Both the position numbers and the translations under genes were made by a program. The notes under the pieces are model-generated. The model did no database searches. It was not told the DNA's origin and saw only the letters and a list, made by a program, of their open reading frames with translations. 64,000 bases of DNA from Paenibacillus harenae DSM 16969 (GTDB lineage: Bacteria; Bacillota; Bacilli; Paenibacillales; Paenibacillaceae), in the NCBI RefSeq assembly GCF_000422465.1, contig NZ_KE383843.1, positions 1 to 64,000 on the forward strand, given 5' to 3'. This document shows positions 54,161 to 62,795 of this stretch, in pieces (position 1 is the first letter of the stretch; each line of letters opens with the position of its first letter).

Positions 54161-55543
54161 TTAAGGCCGCTCAAAGGGCTGCCGGATAATTAAATTTTTC
54201 AAGCTTTTCCATGTAAACGGAGCGACTGGAGTCAAATAAGGCATCCCTGCGGAGCGGAGGCCGGTCAAGTATACTTGGGTAAAAAACAAGCCCATCGCTA
54301 TGCCGAAAAAACCCAATCCTCCCGCTAACAAGAGCAGAATGATACGAAGAATCCGAATGGAAAACGTCGTCTCATAATGGGGAATCATCAGGGAGGCGAT
54401 GCCTGTAATGGAGACGACGATGATCATGGGAATTGATACGATGCCGGCCTGAACGATCGCTTGTCCGATGACCAAAGCGCCGACGACGCTGACAGCTTGA
54501 ACCAATACACGCGGCATTCGTACGATGGCTTCCCGTATGGCTTCAAAGATGCTTTCCATGATTAATGCTTCGACAAGTGCGGGGAAGGGAGAGGCTTCCC
54601 GGGATGCCGCAATGGACAGAAGCAGATTCGCGGGCAGCATTTCATTATGAAAGGTTGTGATTGCAACATACAAGGATGGCAGCAGCAGAGCCGAAAGTAT
54701 GAATACTGCCCGTATCCAGCGTAAAAACGTGGCGCTGCTGTAAGATAGATAAATATCTTCTACCGTTTCAAAGGAGTTCCAGAACGTAAAGGGAAAAAGC
54801 AATGCAATAGGCGTATTGTTGACGACTACAGCGACTCTGCCCTTCATCAGCGCATTAGCGACAACATCCGGCCGCTCCGTTTTTTGTACGGTAGGAAACC
54901 AGCTCAGCGGCTGGTCTTTAATGGACTCCGCAATATAATTGCTCCCTAAAAGATCTTCCAAATGGACACGATCCAAGCGTTTGGACATTTCCCCCACCAG
55001 TTCGTCGGGAGCCACCTGATCGAAGTATAACAACCGGACTTCAGTATGTGCGACCGATCCGAAATGCCATACCTTCATTCGGAGCTTTTCGCTTTTCGTG
55101 ATGCGGCGAATCAATGCGATATTGATATTAAGGTCCTCTGAGAATGCTTCCTGAGGACCGAGAACGGCTGTCTCGACGTGAGGCTCGGGCACTCCGCGAT
55201 TCGGGGATGCGGACACGTTCGCCAATATCACCTGATCTTTTCCGCATATAGCGACTGCTGCCTTGCCGAATAAAATCGCTTGCACCGTTTCTTGATAATT
55301 ATCTGTCAGCTGCACGGAAGGCGTTTTGATAAAAAGGGGTTCAGTCTCCTGATTTACCGATAACGGATCAACGATCTCCCGCTCGATCCGCTGCTCGTCC
55401 GCAAGGCCGGAAATATAAACGATCAGGGAAGCGCCTACAGAACGAAAGACCAGATCGGGCATGGAGCCTAACATGCGTTTCAGCTCCTCCGTAAACTGTT
55501 CCAAGTCAGTCGAATTTAATAAGCGTATCGATTGCTGTGCCAT
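54161..55543 (-). CDS. GerA-type germinant receptor subunit
   Basis: The 460-residue protein has a soluble N-terminal part (about 1-245; ends DIYLSYSSATFLRWIR) and five or so transmembrane helices (250-430) with the conserved PFPALVEALIMESIFEAIREA segment and the FTWKSLKN C-terminal motif. It builds the receptor core and probably the ion channel with the GerB and GerC subunits. It starts two bases after the GerB stop codon, which places it in the same transcript. Confidence 0.95.
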   Translation of the reverse strand: MAQQSIRLLNSTDLEQFTEELKRMLGSMPDLVFRSVGASLIVYISGLADEQRIEREIVDPLSVNQETEPLFIKTPSVQLTDNYQETVQAILFGKAAVAICGKDQVILANVSASPNRGVPEPHVETAVLGPQEAFSEDLNINIALIRRITKSEKLRMKVWHFGSVAHTEVRLLYFDQVAPDELVGEMSKRLDRVHLEDLLGSNYIAESIKDQPLSWFPTVQKTERPDVVANALMKGRVAVVVNNTPIALLFPFTFWNSFETVEDIYLSYSSATFLRWIRAVFILSALLLPSLYVAITTFHNEMLPANLLLSIAASREASPFPALVEALIMESIFEAIREAIVRMPRVLVQAVSVVGALVIGQAIVQAGIVSIPMIIVVSITGIASLMIPHYETTFSIRILRIILLLLAGGLGFFGIAMGLFFTQVYLTGLRSAGMPYLTPVAPFTWKSLKNLIIRQPFERP

Positions 55544-55544
55544 C

Positions 55545-56645
55545 CTAGCTCCCCCCTATGCCGACCATTTTTTTAAGTTTGATTACGAGTAAAGCAATCA
55601 TGGGAAAAATAACGTAAAAAGGCATAAAGACGACCCATGTGGCCCATTGATGACCAGTAAAAAGATGACTGCTGAGGCTCTCTGTCATGTAAAAAGCGAA
55701 TAGGAAAACGATTGCCGATACGGGGATGACGGCAGACCTGACGTTCACCTTCCACAGATCCGAAATCATCGCGCATGACGCGTAGGTGAAGATCGAAATT
55801 TTGAATAGCACACCGATCATAAAGGCGGTTACGATGAGCGGATCGATATTTTGGATAAAATCCGCAAAGTTGACCAAATGAAACGTTGCCATCAGGGGGA
55901 AGAAAGAACGGGAAAAAAGTTCCGGCCCGATCGTACTGATCGCCAGAATATCCAATATGATAAATATCAACCCAGCCGTTACACACGACAGCAAGGCGGC
56001 TTTTCGGAAGCCTTTGGGCGGCATCGTCTTTGACCAAAACGCGGCGAAAGCGAAGGCTTCCGCATACGGTACGGTCAAGTTCCCCGGAATTGCGGCTTTA
56101 ATAATCGGTTTCCATTCTGCGGCGACCGGAGTCAGCAACGATAAGTGAACGGTACCCGAAGCGACTAATAAAATGACTTCCAGCAGAAATATAATGAAGA
56201 TAACAGGAACATTCAACTCCGCCAAACGCCCCATTCGTTCCACTCCTGCATAACAAATGTAGGACACCAGGATCTGGAACAGAGCCATTGTTATCCCGAT
56301 TGGAGTCTTCGGAAGCAAAAATGTATTCGTTAGTTCTCCGATGTCACGCAAATCCCGTCCGGCTGAATAAATAAAAATAAAAACATAAGTCACACATAGG
56401 ATCGATCCGATAAATCGTCCGAATGAGACCGTTAATAATCCAGACCAATTCTTGTCTGTATGCGTTTCATAAAGTTTCGAATATAACCAAAGGAGGGCGG
56501 CGCCAAGAAGAATGCTAATGAAAGCGGTAATCCATGCGTCCTGCTTAGCAGAGCTTGCAATACCGAAGACAACGCTGGTTCCCAATAAAAACAGAAGCAA
56601 GAGGCCATACAACTGCCATGTGGATAAGGTCTTCACATATAACAT
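55545..56645 (-). CDS. GerB-type germinant receptor permease subunit
   Basis: The 366-residue APC-fold protein has ten predicted transmembrane helices (for example LYGLLLLFLLGTSVVFGIAS at the N-terminus). Members bind the small-molecule germinant. The sequence AAAAAAAGGATG places the ribosome binding site against the ATG at 56645, so the GTG three codons later (56636) may be the true start. It leads the operon GerB, GerA, GerC and small protein. A near-perfect palindrome lies 90 bp upstream. I could not find a convincing sigma-G promoter. Confidence 0.92.
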   Translation of the reverse strand: MLYVKTLSTWQLYGLLLLFLLGTSVVFGIASSAKQDAWITAFISILLGAALLWLYSKLYETHTDKNWSGLLTVSFGRFIGSILCVTYVFIFIYSAGRDLRDIGELTNTFLLPKTPIGITMALFQILVSYICYAGVERMGRLAELNVPVIFIIFLLEVILLVASGTVHLSLLTPVAAEWKPIIKAAIPGNLTVPYAEAFAFAAFWSKTMPPKGFRKAALLSCVTAGLIFIILDILAISTIGPELFSRSFFPLMATFHLVNFADFIQNIDPLIVTAFMIGVLFKISIFTYASCAMISDLWKVNVRSAVIPVSAIVFLFAFYMTESLSSHLFTGHQWATWVVFMPFYVIFPMIALLVIKLKKMVGIGGS

Positions 56646-56734
56646 CCTTTTTTTGTATTATTGTTCCATTTCATTCATTTTTGATGTATGCTCCTCAAAA
56701 GTATATTTCCATCTTGCGGTTCAATTGAGAAAAC

Positions 56735-56750
56735 GAACGATCCTTCGTTC
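56735..56750. promoter_or_regulatory. 16-bp palindrome, TetR-operator-like
   Basis: GAACGA-TCCT-TCGTTC is a perfect 6-bp dyad of the kind bound by TetR-family repressors. It lies upstream of the germination operon and near a truncated TetR-type gene (56927-57091), so it may be the leftover operator of that regulator. Confidence 0.45.
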
Positions 56751-56774
56751 TTGAATTGCGTTATTTTTAAAAGT

Positions 56775-56821
56775 AAAAAGCCGTCCTGAGAGGTCTATCG
56801 ACCTGCCGGGACGGCTTTTTC
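56775..56821. terminator. Bidirectional Rho-independent terminator
   Basis: AAAAAGCCGTCC and GGACGGCTTTTT form a perfect 12-bp stem with an interrupted loop (an inner AGGTC/GACCT stem extends it). T tracts exist on both strands. On the minus strand it follows the gene-end remnant at 56830-56893. Confidence 0.9.
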
Positions 56822-56829
56822 CCTATTCG

Positions 56830-56893
56830 TCATGACGGAGCTTCCCACTTCGTCCACAGCTCCTCGGGGTTCAGCTCATAAAAGCGGTTGTTG
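56830..56893 (-). pseudogene. C-terminal stub of an unidentified gene
   Basis: The frame NNRFYELNPEELWTKWEAPS ends in TGA at 56830, immediately before the strong terminator. It reads like a true protein end, but the frame has no start and is cut after about 20 codons. Too short to name. Confidence 0.4.
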
Positions 56894-56926
56894 TTTGTTT
56901 AGTTCTAACAATGTGGTCACCTCAAA

Positions 56927-57091
56927 TTATTTATAACCTATTACCGCGGTGAATGAATGAAGTTGAATCACAAAAAAAGACTGATGATTGCTGTTTTCAT
57001 ATTCTGATGAGAAAAAAATTTCTGCCGCTTTATCTAGAATAGCCTGAGCTTTTAAAGCCTTTGCTTCAGAAGTCATCGCACGTTTTGCCAT
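56927..57091 (-). pseudogene. Truncated TetR-family regulator (N-terminus only)
   Basis: The 54-codon frame begins MAKRAMTSEAKALKAQAILD, then AAEIFFSSEYEN, which is the first helix of a TetR DNA-binding domain. After residue 33 the TetR pattern (helix-turn-helix, then GVSKGTLY-type segment) is lost and the frame runs into unrelated sequence to a TAA. The gene has been cut by a deletion or rearrangement. Confidence 0.65.
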
Positions 57092-57184
57092 AATTCATCA
57101 CTCCATTTCGGAACGCGAACAACCCGAAAGTGGCACTTTTAAAGTGTCATCTTTCTTCAGTTGGTGCTCAGGGAAATTCTTATT

Positions 57185-57352
57185 TCAAACAGCACAGATA
57201 ATATGATGACCGGAGCAGCGACCGGCGATCGTATGGATATTGGGATAACGATTAAATACGTCGATATTCGCATAGAGAGCAAACCATAAGATGACGGGCA
57301 GCAGCAGCAGGCCCTGATCGCTTTCTGGGCACCGCCAGGGTAGCTGTTCCAT
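57185..57352 (-). pseudogene. Unidentified hydrophobic fragment
   Basis: The 55-codon minus-strand frame contains GLLLLPVILWFALYANIDVF, then NRYPNIHTIAG. It looks like the membrane-spanning end of a larger protein. On the plus strand, 57378-57464 encodes a similar hydrophobic end (LSLPVIAVMILWYAVGNHFY). Neither has an intact gene around it. I cannot assign either. Confidence 0.25.
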
Positions 57353-57442
57353 GCAAAATCAACAACATCAGGCAGCTTATCCCCCTATCTCTGCCCGTGA
57401 TTGCCGTTATGATTTTATGGTACGCCGTCGGTAATCACTTTT

Positions 57443-59202
57443 ATGCAATCGTTGCCGGTTAATGACTTAACGGATATAAGAGGTAACCTTACCGTACTGA
57501 TAGATGAATCAAAGGTGCATGAAATGATACGGCAAATTGAGCTGGCTAACCAAAGTTCCATTTATCTCCTGACCCAGAAACATGAACTCATCAGCAGCAC
57601 ACCTGGTGCGAAGCCATTGCCCTATTCCATTATGGAAGAACTGAAATCCGATTCAGGATTTTTAAATTACAGATTGAATGGCCAAGATGTTATGGTTTCG
57701 TACACAACCTCCGAACAAGTCGGTTGGTACTATATCTCTGTGATGCCTTTGGAAGTATATTTAAAAAGAATGAAAGAAATGGAGCATTTCGCATTCATCC
57801 TGTTGCTATTATTCCTATTTGCAGGCAGCGTCGCAGCTTACAGAATCGCTTATAAAAATTATTCTCCGATCAAAAAAATCGTCGAAACGATATCAGCCGG
57901 AACATCTAAACCGCATCAGCTTGCCATGAACGAGCTCGATTACATTATGGAGATGGTCAAAGTATCTTGGAATGAAGAGAAGGATATCAAGAATAAACTT
58001 GCTCAACAACTGCCGTTATTTCGCTCTAATTATTTGTATCGATTGATGCACGGTTATTTCAAGCCTCCAGAACAGATGAAACAGTCCCTTGAATTTATGG
58101 ACATTCATTTTTCGCATCCTCATTTCGTCGTCATTCTTGTTCAAGTTGGCAGTATGTCCAGATTCACACCGGACCAAAGCGAGAAACAATGGGCACTGGC
58201 TCGGTTTATTATCGGAAATCTGGCTGTAGATTCAGTCTTTGACATCCATACCGTCCATACCGTCGATTTAGAGAAAGACCGATTGGCATTGATAGTGAAT
58301 CTAGCAGAAGATCAGTTGGATCATCGAACATGCCGGATCAAAAGCTTCGTTTCGAAATTACATGATATGCTGGAGAATCGCTTTAAACTAGAGACAAGCT
58401 TTGCCGTAAGCAGGATTCATCAGGGCCAGCAGCAGGTTGGAGAAGCTTATTTGGAAGCCGCTGCTGCTTTGGAATACAAGCTGGTAAATGAACAGCAATC
58501 GATATTTTACTTTCATTCTATACGGCATGAGAAGTTACAATATCATTACCCTGTCGAAACGGAATTGCAATTAATGAATTGCATTCGAAGCGGTGATACT
58601 GAGCAAGTTGTCCTGCTGCTGACGGGATTGTTTGAAATGAATTTTCGCAACGAATCATTAGCTCCCGAGTTGGGAAGATGCTTGTTCTTCAGTCTCTCCG
58701 GAACCTTGTTGCGTATTTTGAATTCAGATACTCCTGTTCTTCGGGAATTTGCCGAGGGAGAAATAAATCCGGTTCGTTTGCTGCTTTCCTGCAAAACAAC
58801 CGACGAAATGTTTGCAAAAACCAAAGAGTTGTATGTATTGGTCACCGAATCTTTTAAACTGGAGCGGCGCGATCACAGTGTACAACTCCTCGAACAAATA
58901 CAAACCCATATCGATGCGAACTTTGCCGATCCTAACATGAGCTTAATTTGTTATCCGAACATCTGCAGATTACGCCACAATACATTTCGCAGTTTTTCAA
59001 AAAGATGAGCGGTTGGAATTTTAGCGATTATTTGACCAGCATTCGGTTAAATCACGCCAAAAAACTTATGGCAGATTCCGAGCTGACCAATGCTCAAATT
59101 GCAAGATTGGTCGGATATACAAGTGATACCGTGTTTATTCGAGTCTTCAAAAAGGTAGAAGGCCTTACCCCAGGAAATTATAGAGAAACGAAACCATTTT
59201 GA
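57443..59202 (+). pseudogene. Degraded AraC-type membrane regulator: 5' truncated and frameshifted
   Basis: The frame from 57443 to 59008 carries the end of an extracytoplasmic sensor, a transmembrane helix (about 115-135, FAFILLLLFLFAGSVAAYRI), a long cytoplasmic middle and the beginning of an AraC domain (IQTHIDANFADPNMSLI). It then shifts frame. The rest of the AraC domain (LSEHLQITPQYISQFFKKM, then IARLVGYTSDTVFIRVFKK) continues in the next frame to 59202. One missing base in TTAATTTG at about 58944 explains this. The usual first transmembrane helix and most of the sensor (about 200 residues) are missing upstream, where the sequence is scrambled. Intact relatives are 700-780-residue single-protein glycan regulators. 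It should be inactive. Confidence 0.85.
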
Positions 59203-59395
59203 CTCGAACGGACGAGCTGGATAGGATAAGCCACCATTAAGCTAAGAAGAATCAATACCCTATCGTCGTATTCGTTCAATGATATATTGTTCATCAAACT
59301 TAAAAGGAGACTTTCCCGGATGTCCGCCGCGGCTACCGGGTCGCTCAAGGCGAATCCTCCCTGATTGAGTAGATTCCAGAGCACCTAGCTCGATG

Positions 59396-61204
59396 TCACT
59401 GATCGCAAATATATGGGATCTTAACGACAACTGTAGTTCCAACACCAATTTGACTTTCTATCCCTAATCCATAACCTTCTCCAAACAGTAGTTTTATCCT
59501 GTTATCAATATTGGAAAGACCGATACTATCCCTGTGAAAACTGTCTTTCACTATCTCCGAATGTTTCATTTTCAGTTTCGCTTTGATGCTCTCCAGCTCA
59601 TCTTTGCCTATCCCTTTTCCAGAATCCGATACTTGAAAACATACATCTCCATTAGCATCTATTTTACCGTTCACGCGAAGATGGCCTCCATCGTCAATAC
59701 GTTCAAGTCCATGATATACGGCGTTCTCAACGATGGGCTGCAGTATCATTTTAGGAGTTTTCATTCCCATTAGTTTTTCATCAACATCGACTTCCATCGC
59801 AAACTTGTCTTCATATCTAATCGAGATAATTTTCATATACGACTTAATACACTCAATTTCTTCACTTATCAAAACAAGTTCGTCTTTTTTAATACTATAT
59901 CGAAATATCTTTGACATACATGAAGTGATCTGTGCGATTTCCTTGCTGCCGTATTCAAGCCCGATACTGCTTATGCAATTTAATGTATTATAAAGGAAAT
60001 GCGGGTTTATATGACTTTGTAACGCAGAAAATTCAGCCTGCTTTTGACTCAACTCTGATTCATACAATCTTGCCTGCGTATTAAAAATACTTCTTGTCAT
60101 CTCCTCCATCGTGTCAATCATGTTATTAATATCATATGCCAATACGCCAATTTCATTAGTTGAGCGTACCTTTACCCTAAAGCCCATGTCTCTTCCACCG
60201 ATTTTTCTCATATCCGCCACAAGACCCATCACAGGCCGAGTCAGACTATTTAAGAAAAAATACCCCAGAATAATCATAATTAGTATGATAGCAATCCCTG
60301 CTACAATACTATTAGTTTTAATAGCATTCATGTCCGCTGTCAGTTCATGCACCGGAATAATACTTACTATTCGCCACCCATCCGCCTGCTCCAAGCCTTT
60401 TTCCTGAACGATGACTTCTTTCCCATTTATTTTTGTTTTTATCCCTAAGGTATAACTATTCCGATCAACTGAAAGTATATCATTGACTAAATTGCTCCGT
60501 AAATTGGCATTATTTGAAGCAACGACCTCATTGCGGTTGTTTAGTATATATAAAGTAGAGCCTGTGGTTAATTCGGTATTTTCAACAAGTTCTTTTATTT
60601 TTTTCAAATTAACCACGACTGTAAAATAGCCTGATTTTCGAGAAAAATTAACCCCGCCAATAGATTCAATAATTGGTGCAATATAAAAGATATATTCTTC
60701 TCCTGTTTTATTGCTTATTAATAAGTTTGTAAACTCTCCTTTTTTATCAGACTCCCTATCATTTCTATATTCATTAATATAATCATCATATTGATTTAAA
60801 AAATAAACATTGCCAGTTTCAGCAGATAAACTGTAAATTCGTCTTCCTTGGTTGTCACTAATAACGATTCCATTCACATAAGAATTAAAGGACCTCATGT
60901 ATTCCATTAAATCAAGGACATAGACGCCTATTTCAAACCTCCTCTTATACTCGTCTGCAGTGGTAAATTCTTGTATAATTTTGTTGTTAACCGCTTTTTT
61001 TGAACTGATTTTAATCTCGTTTAGAACCGAATCTATCTTTTGCCGTGATTGTTCTATCATTTTATCTCCATATATTGCAGCTCTATTCTGCGTCAGGTTA
61101 TTAAAGCTATAATAAGAATAGAACCCCATTGTTGTAAATATTAGTACCGAGAAAAGAAATAGTAGTAAGATCTGATGTTTTAGTTTCAGTCTACCGATTC
61201 GCAA
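59396..61204 (-). CDS. YesM-type sensor histidine kinase
   Basis: The 602-residue protein begins at a TTG at 61204 (MRIGRLKLKH), eight bases after GGAG. Transmembrane helices lie at about 12-33 and 297-320, around a Cache-like sensor. The kinase core has LQSHINPHFLYNTLNCISSI and HATPase motifs LQPIVENAVYHG, VSDSGKGIG and DSIGLSNI. The base composition here is markedly more AT-rich than in the kinases at 7884 and 36592. It follows its regulator gene by 22 bp, the reverse of the kinase-first order seen in the other three pairs. Confidence 0.93.
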   Translation of the reverse strand: MRIGRLKLKHQILLLFLFSVLIFTTMGFYSYYSFNNLTQNRAAIYGDKMIEQSRQKIDSVLNEIKISSKKAVNNKIIQEFTTADEYKRRFEIGVYVLDLMEYMRSFNSYVNGIVISDNQGRRIYSLSAETGNVYFLNQYDDYINEYRNDRESDKKGEFTNLLISNKTGEEYIFYIAPIIESIGGVNFSRKSGYFTVVVNLKKIKELVENTELTTGSTLYILNNRNEVVASNNANLRSNLVNDILSVDRNSYTLGIKTKINGKEVIVQEKGLEQADGWRIVSIIPVHELTADMNAIKTNSIVAGIAIILIMIILGYFFLNSLTRPVMGLVADMRKIGGRDMGFRVKVRSTNEIGVLAYDINNMIDTMEEMTRSIFNTQARLYESELSQKQAEFSALQSHINPHFLYNTLNCISSIGLEYGSKEIAQITSCMSKIFRYSIKKDELVLISEEIECIKSYMKIISIRYEDKFAMEVDVDEKLMGMKTPKMILQPIVENAVYHGLERIDDGGHLRVNGKIDANGDVCFQVSDSGKGIGKDELESIKAKLKMKHSEIVKDSFHRDSIGLSNIDNRIKLLFGEGYGLGIESQIGVGTTVVVKIPYICDQ

Positions 61205-61225
61205 ATTCCCAACTCCGATCGGACA

Positions 61226-62662
61226 TCAACTTTTCCTGAATTTCGCAGGAGTTATCCCGCATTGTTTCTTAAATACTTTATTGAAATAATAGTAATCTAT
61301 ATACCCTACATTTGTAGCAATCTCTTCAACTGACAATTCGGTACACATCAATAGTTCGCAAGCTTCTTTTATTCTCAATTCTGTTACATATTCTGAAAAG
61401 GTTTTACCCAATTTTTTTTTAAATAGTTGGCAGCAGTATACTTGGTTTATGAAAAATTTAACGGATAAATCTTTAAGGTATAGCTTGTTCCGGTAATTAT
61501 TGTCTATATATCTAACCATCTGGTTAAAACAGGCGTTTATATCCCCGTCATATACGGATTGGTATTTCAGTTGCTTAATGTATGTTACAATGTCATATAA
61601 GAAACTGCATAGTGATTCAAAGTTTTCAAAACGCTCCTTCAGCTCTGAATAATTTAGGAACTCAAGTTCCAAGTCTCTCAACTCATCGTCATATGTGCTT
61701 ATCAATACACTGACCATTTGATTCCATAAATAAACTACCTCTCCCATACCTAAGTCATTTTGTTTGAAGAAATTCAGAACTCTCTCCATTATATCAACTA
61801 TTTCATCAAACTTTTTCACTTTAATAATGGATGTTATTTCATCTACAAACGCTTTAACCAAATGCAGCTTTTGGTCACATTCAAATAGCCCTTTTTCTTC
61901 ATGTATAAATGTTTTTGATGCTGCAATATCTGATTCCTTAATAAGTTTTGCGATATCTTTATAATGATGTGAAACCCCGCTAATTCCTACCGACTTAATA
62001 TCTGAACCAGCGAGAACTGCAAAATCAAATCCATCATACAGATCCATTTTTACCCGACTTTTGAGAATATATAGCGTCTTTTTTGAGCCAAGTTCAACTT
62101 CCAATGTTTTTTTATTATCGAAAAACTTTATTTTCTTATAATCCTTATTATCACGATTTGAATAAATTATTATTGCACGAAAATAATAGTCCGACGAATG
62201 GCTAAAAAAGTGAGTCAATCGTATTAATTCACCTTTATCAGTTGAGGTTAGAGCTTCTAATATAAGGTTATTTCGAATGCTTCTCTTCTTGGAAAAATGA
62301 AACTCCAGCTTGTCTAATAAGGGATCAGCCATCTCAATATCAATAGGCTTTAGGCAATAGTCCAGCGCACCGTACCTTAAGGCCTCCCGCGCATACTCAA
62401 ACTCGGCAAAGCCGCTCACAACAATAAAATCAACATCCAGCTCCTTTTCTTTGGTCATCCTGATAAGGTCAAGGCCGGATATTTCAGGCATTCTTATATC
62501 TGTAAAAACCAGATCGGGACGCTTCTCGCATATAAACTCGAATGCCTTTTGGGCGCTGGTAAATTGCCCTGTTATTTCGAAGCCGTATTTATTCCAGTTA
62601 AATGCATTCCGTATTCCTCTTATCGCCCATGGTTCGTCGTCTACAATAATCATACTATACAT
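61226..62662 (-). CDS. YesN-type response regulator (REC + AraC helix-turn-helix)
   Basis: About 478 residues from the ATG at 62662 (MYSMIIVDDE), six bases after AAGGGGG; the frame is open to 62680. Receiver motifs are IIVDDEPW, phospho-acceptor Asp in LVFTDIRMPEISG and a Val-Ser switch (VVSGF). The AraC domain contains LKDLSVKFFINQVYCCQLF and VEEIATNVGYIDYYYFNKVF. It partners the kinase downstream and probably controls the transporter whose binding protein lies upstream. The coding sequence is AT-rich compared with the left part of the window. Confidence 0.93.
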   Translation of the reverse strand: MYSMIIVDDEPWAIRGIRNAFNWNKYGFEITGQFTSAQKAFEFICEKRPDLVFTDIRMPEISGLDLIRMTKEKELDVDFIVVSGFAEFEYAREALRYGALDYCLKPIDIEMADPLLDKLEFHFSKKRSIRNNLILEALTSTDKGELIRLTHFFSHSSDYYFRAIIIYSNRDNKDYKKIKFFDNKKTLEVELGSKKTLYILKSRVKMDLYDGFDFAVLAGSDIKSVGISGVSHHYKDIAKLIKESDIAASKTFIHEEKGLFECDQKLHLVKAFVDEITSIIKVKKFDEIVDIMERVLNFFKQNDLGMGEVVYLWNQMVSVLISTYDDELRDLELEFLNYSELKERFENFESLCSFLYDIVTYIKQLKYQSVYDGDINACFNQMVRYIDNNYRNKLYLKDLSVKFFINQVYCCQLFKKKLGKTFSEYVTELRIKEACELLMCTELSVEEIATNVGYIDYYYFNKVFKKQCGITPAKFRKS

Positions 62663-62721
62663 AAAAAGCCCCCTTATCACTCCTGCATTGTCACATGAAT
62701 GTGTTTCGAAACCCGCTTCCT

Positions 62722-62735
62722 TGGAAGCGCTCTCA
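62722..62735. promoter_or_regulatory. cre-like site (CcpA) upstream of the regulator/kinase pair
   Basis: Plus strand reads TGGAAGCGCTCTCA, 13 of 14 matches to TGWAANCGNTNWCA. It lies 60 bp upstream of the regulator start at 62662. Confidence 0.5.
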
Positions 62736-62756
62736 TCAGTGCTTAAATGAATACAT

Positions 62757-62782
62757 ATAGGCCGCTGATATCAACGGCCTAT
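62757..62782 (-). terminator. Weak terminator-like hairpin behind the binding-protein gene
   Basis: ATAGGCCG and CGGCCTAT pair around a 10-base loop 14 bases after the lipoprotein stop codon; the following minus-strand TATTCATTT is only moderately T-rich. Confidence 0.5.
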
Positions 62783-62795
62783 ACGCTATGTTTTT

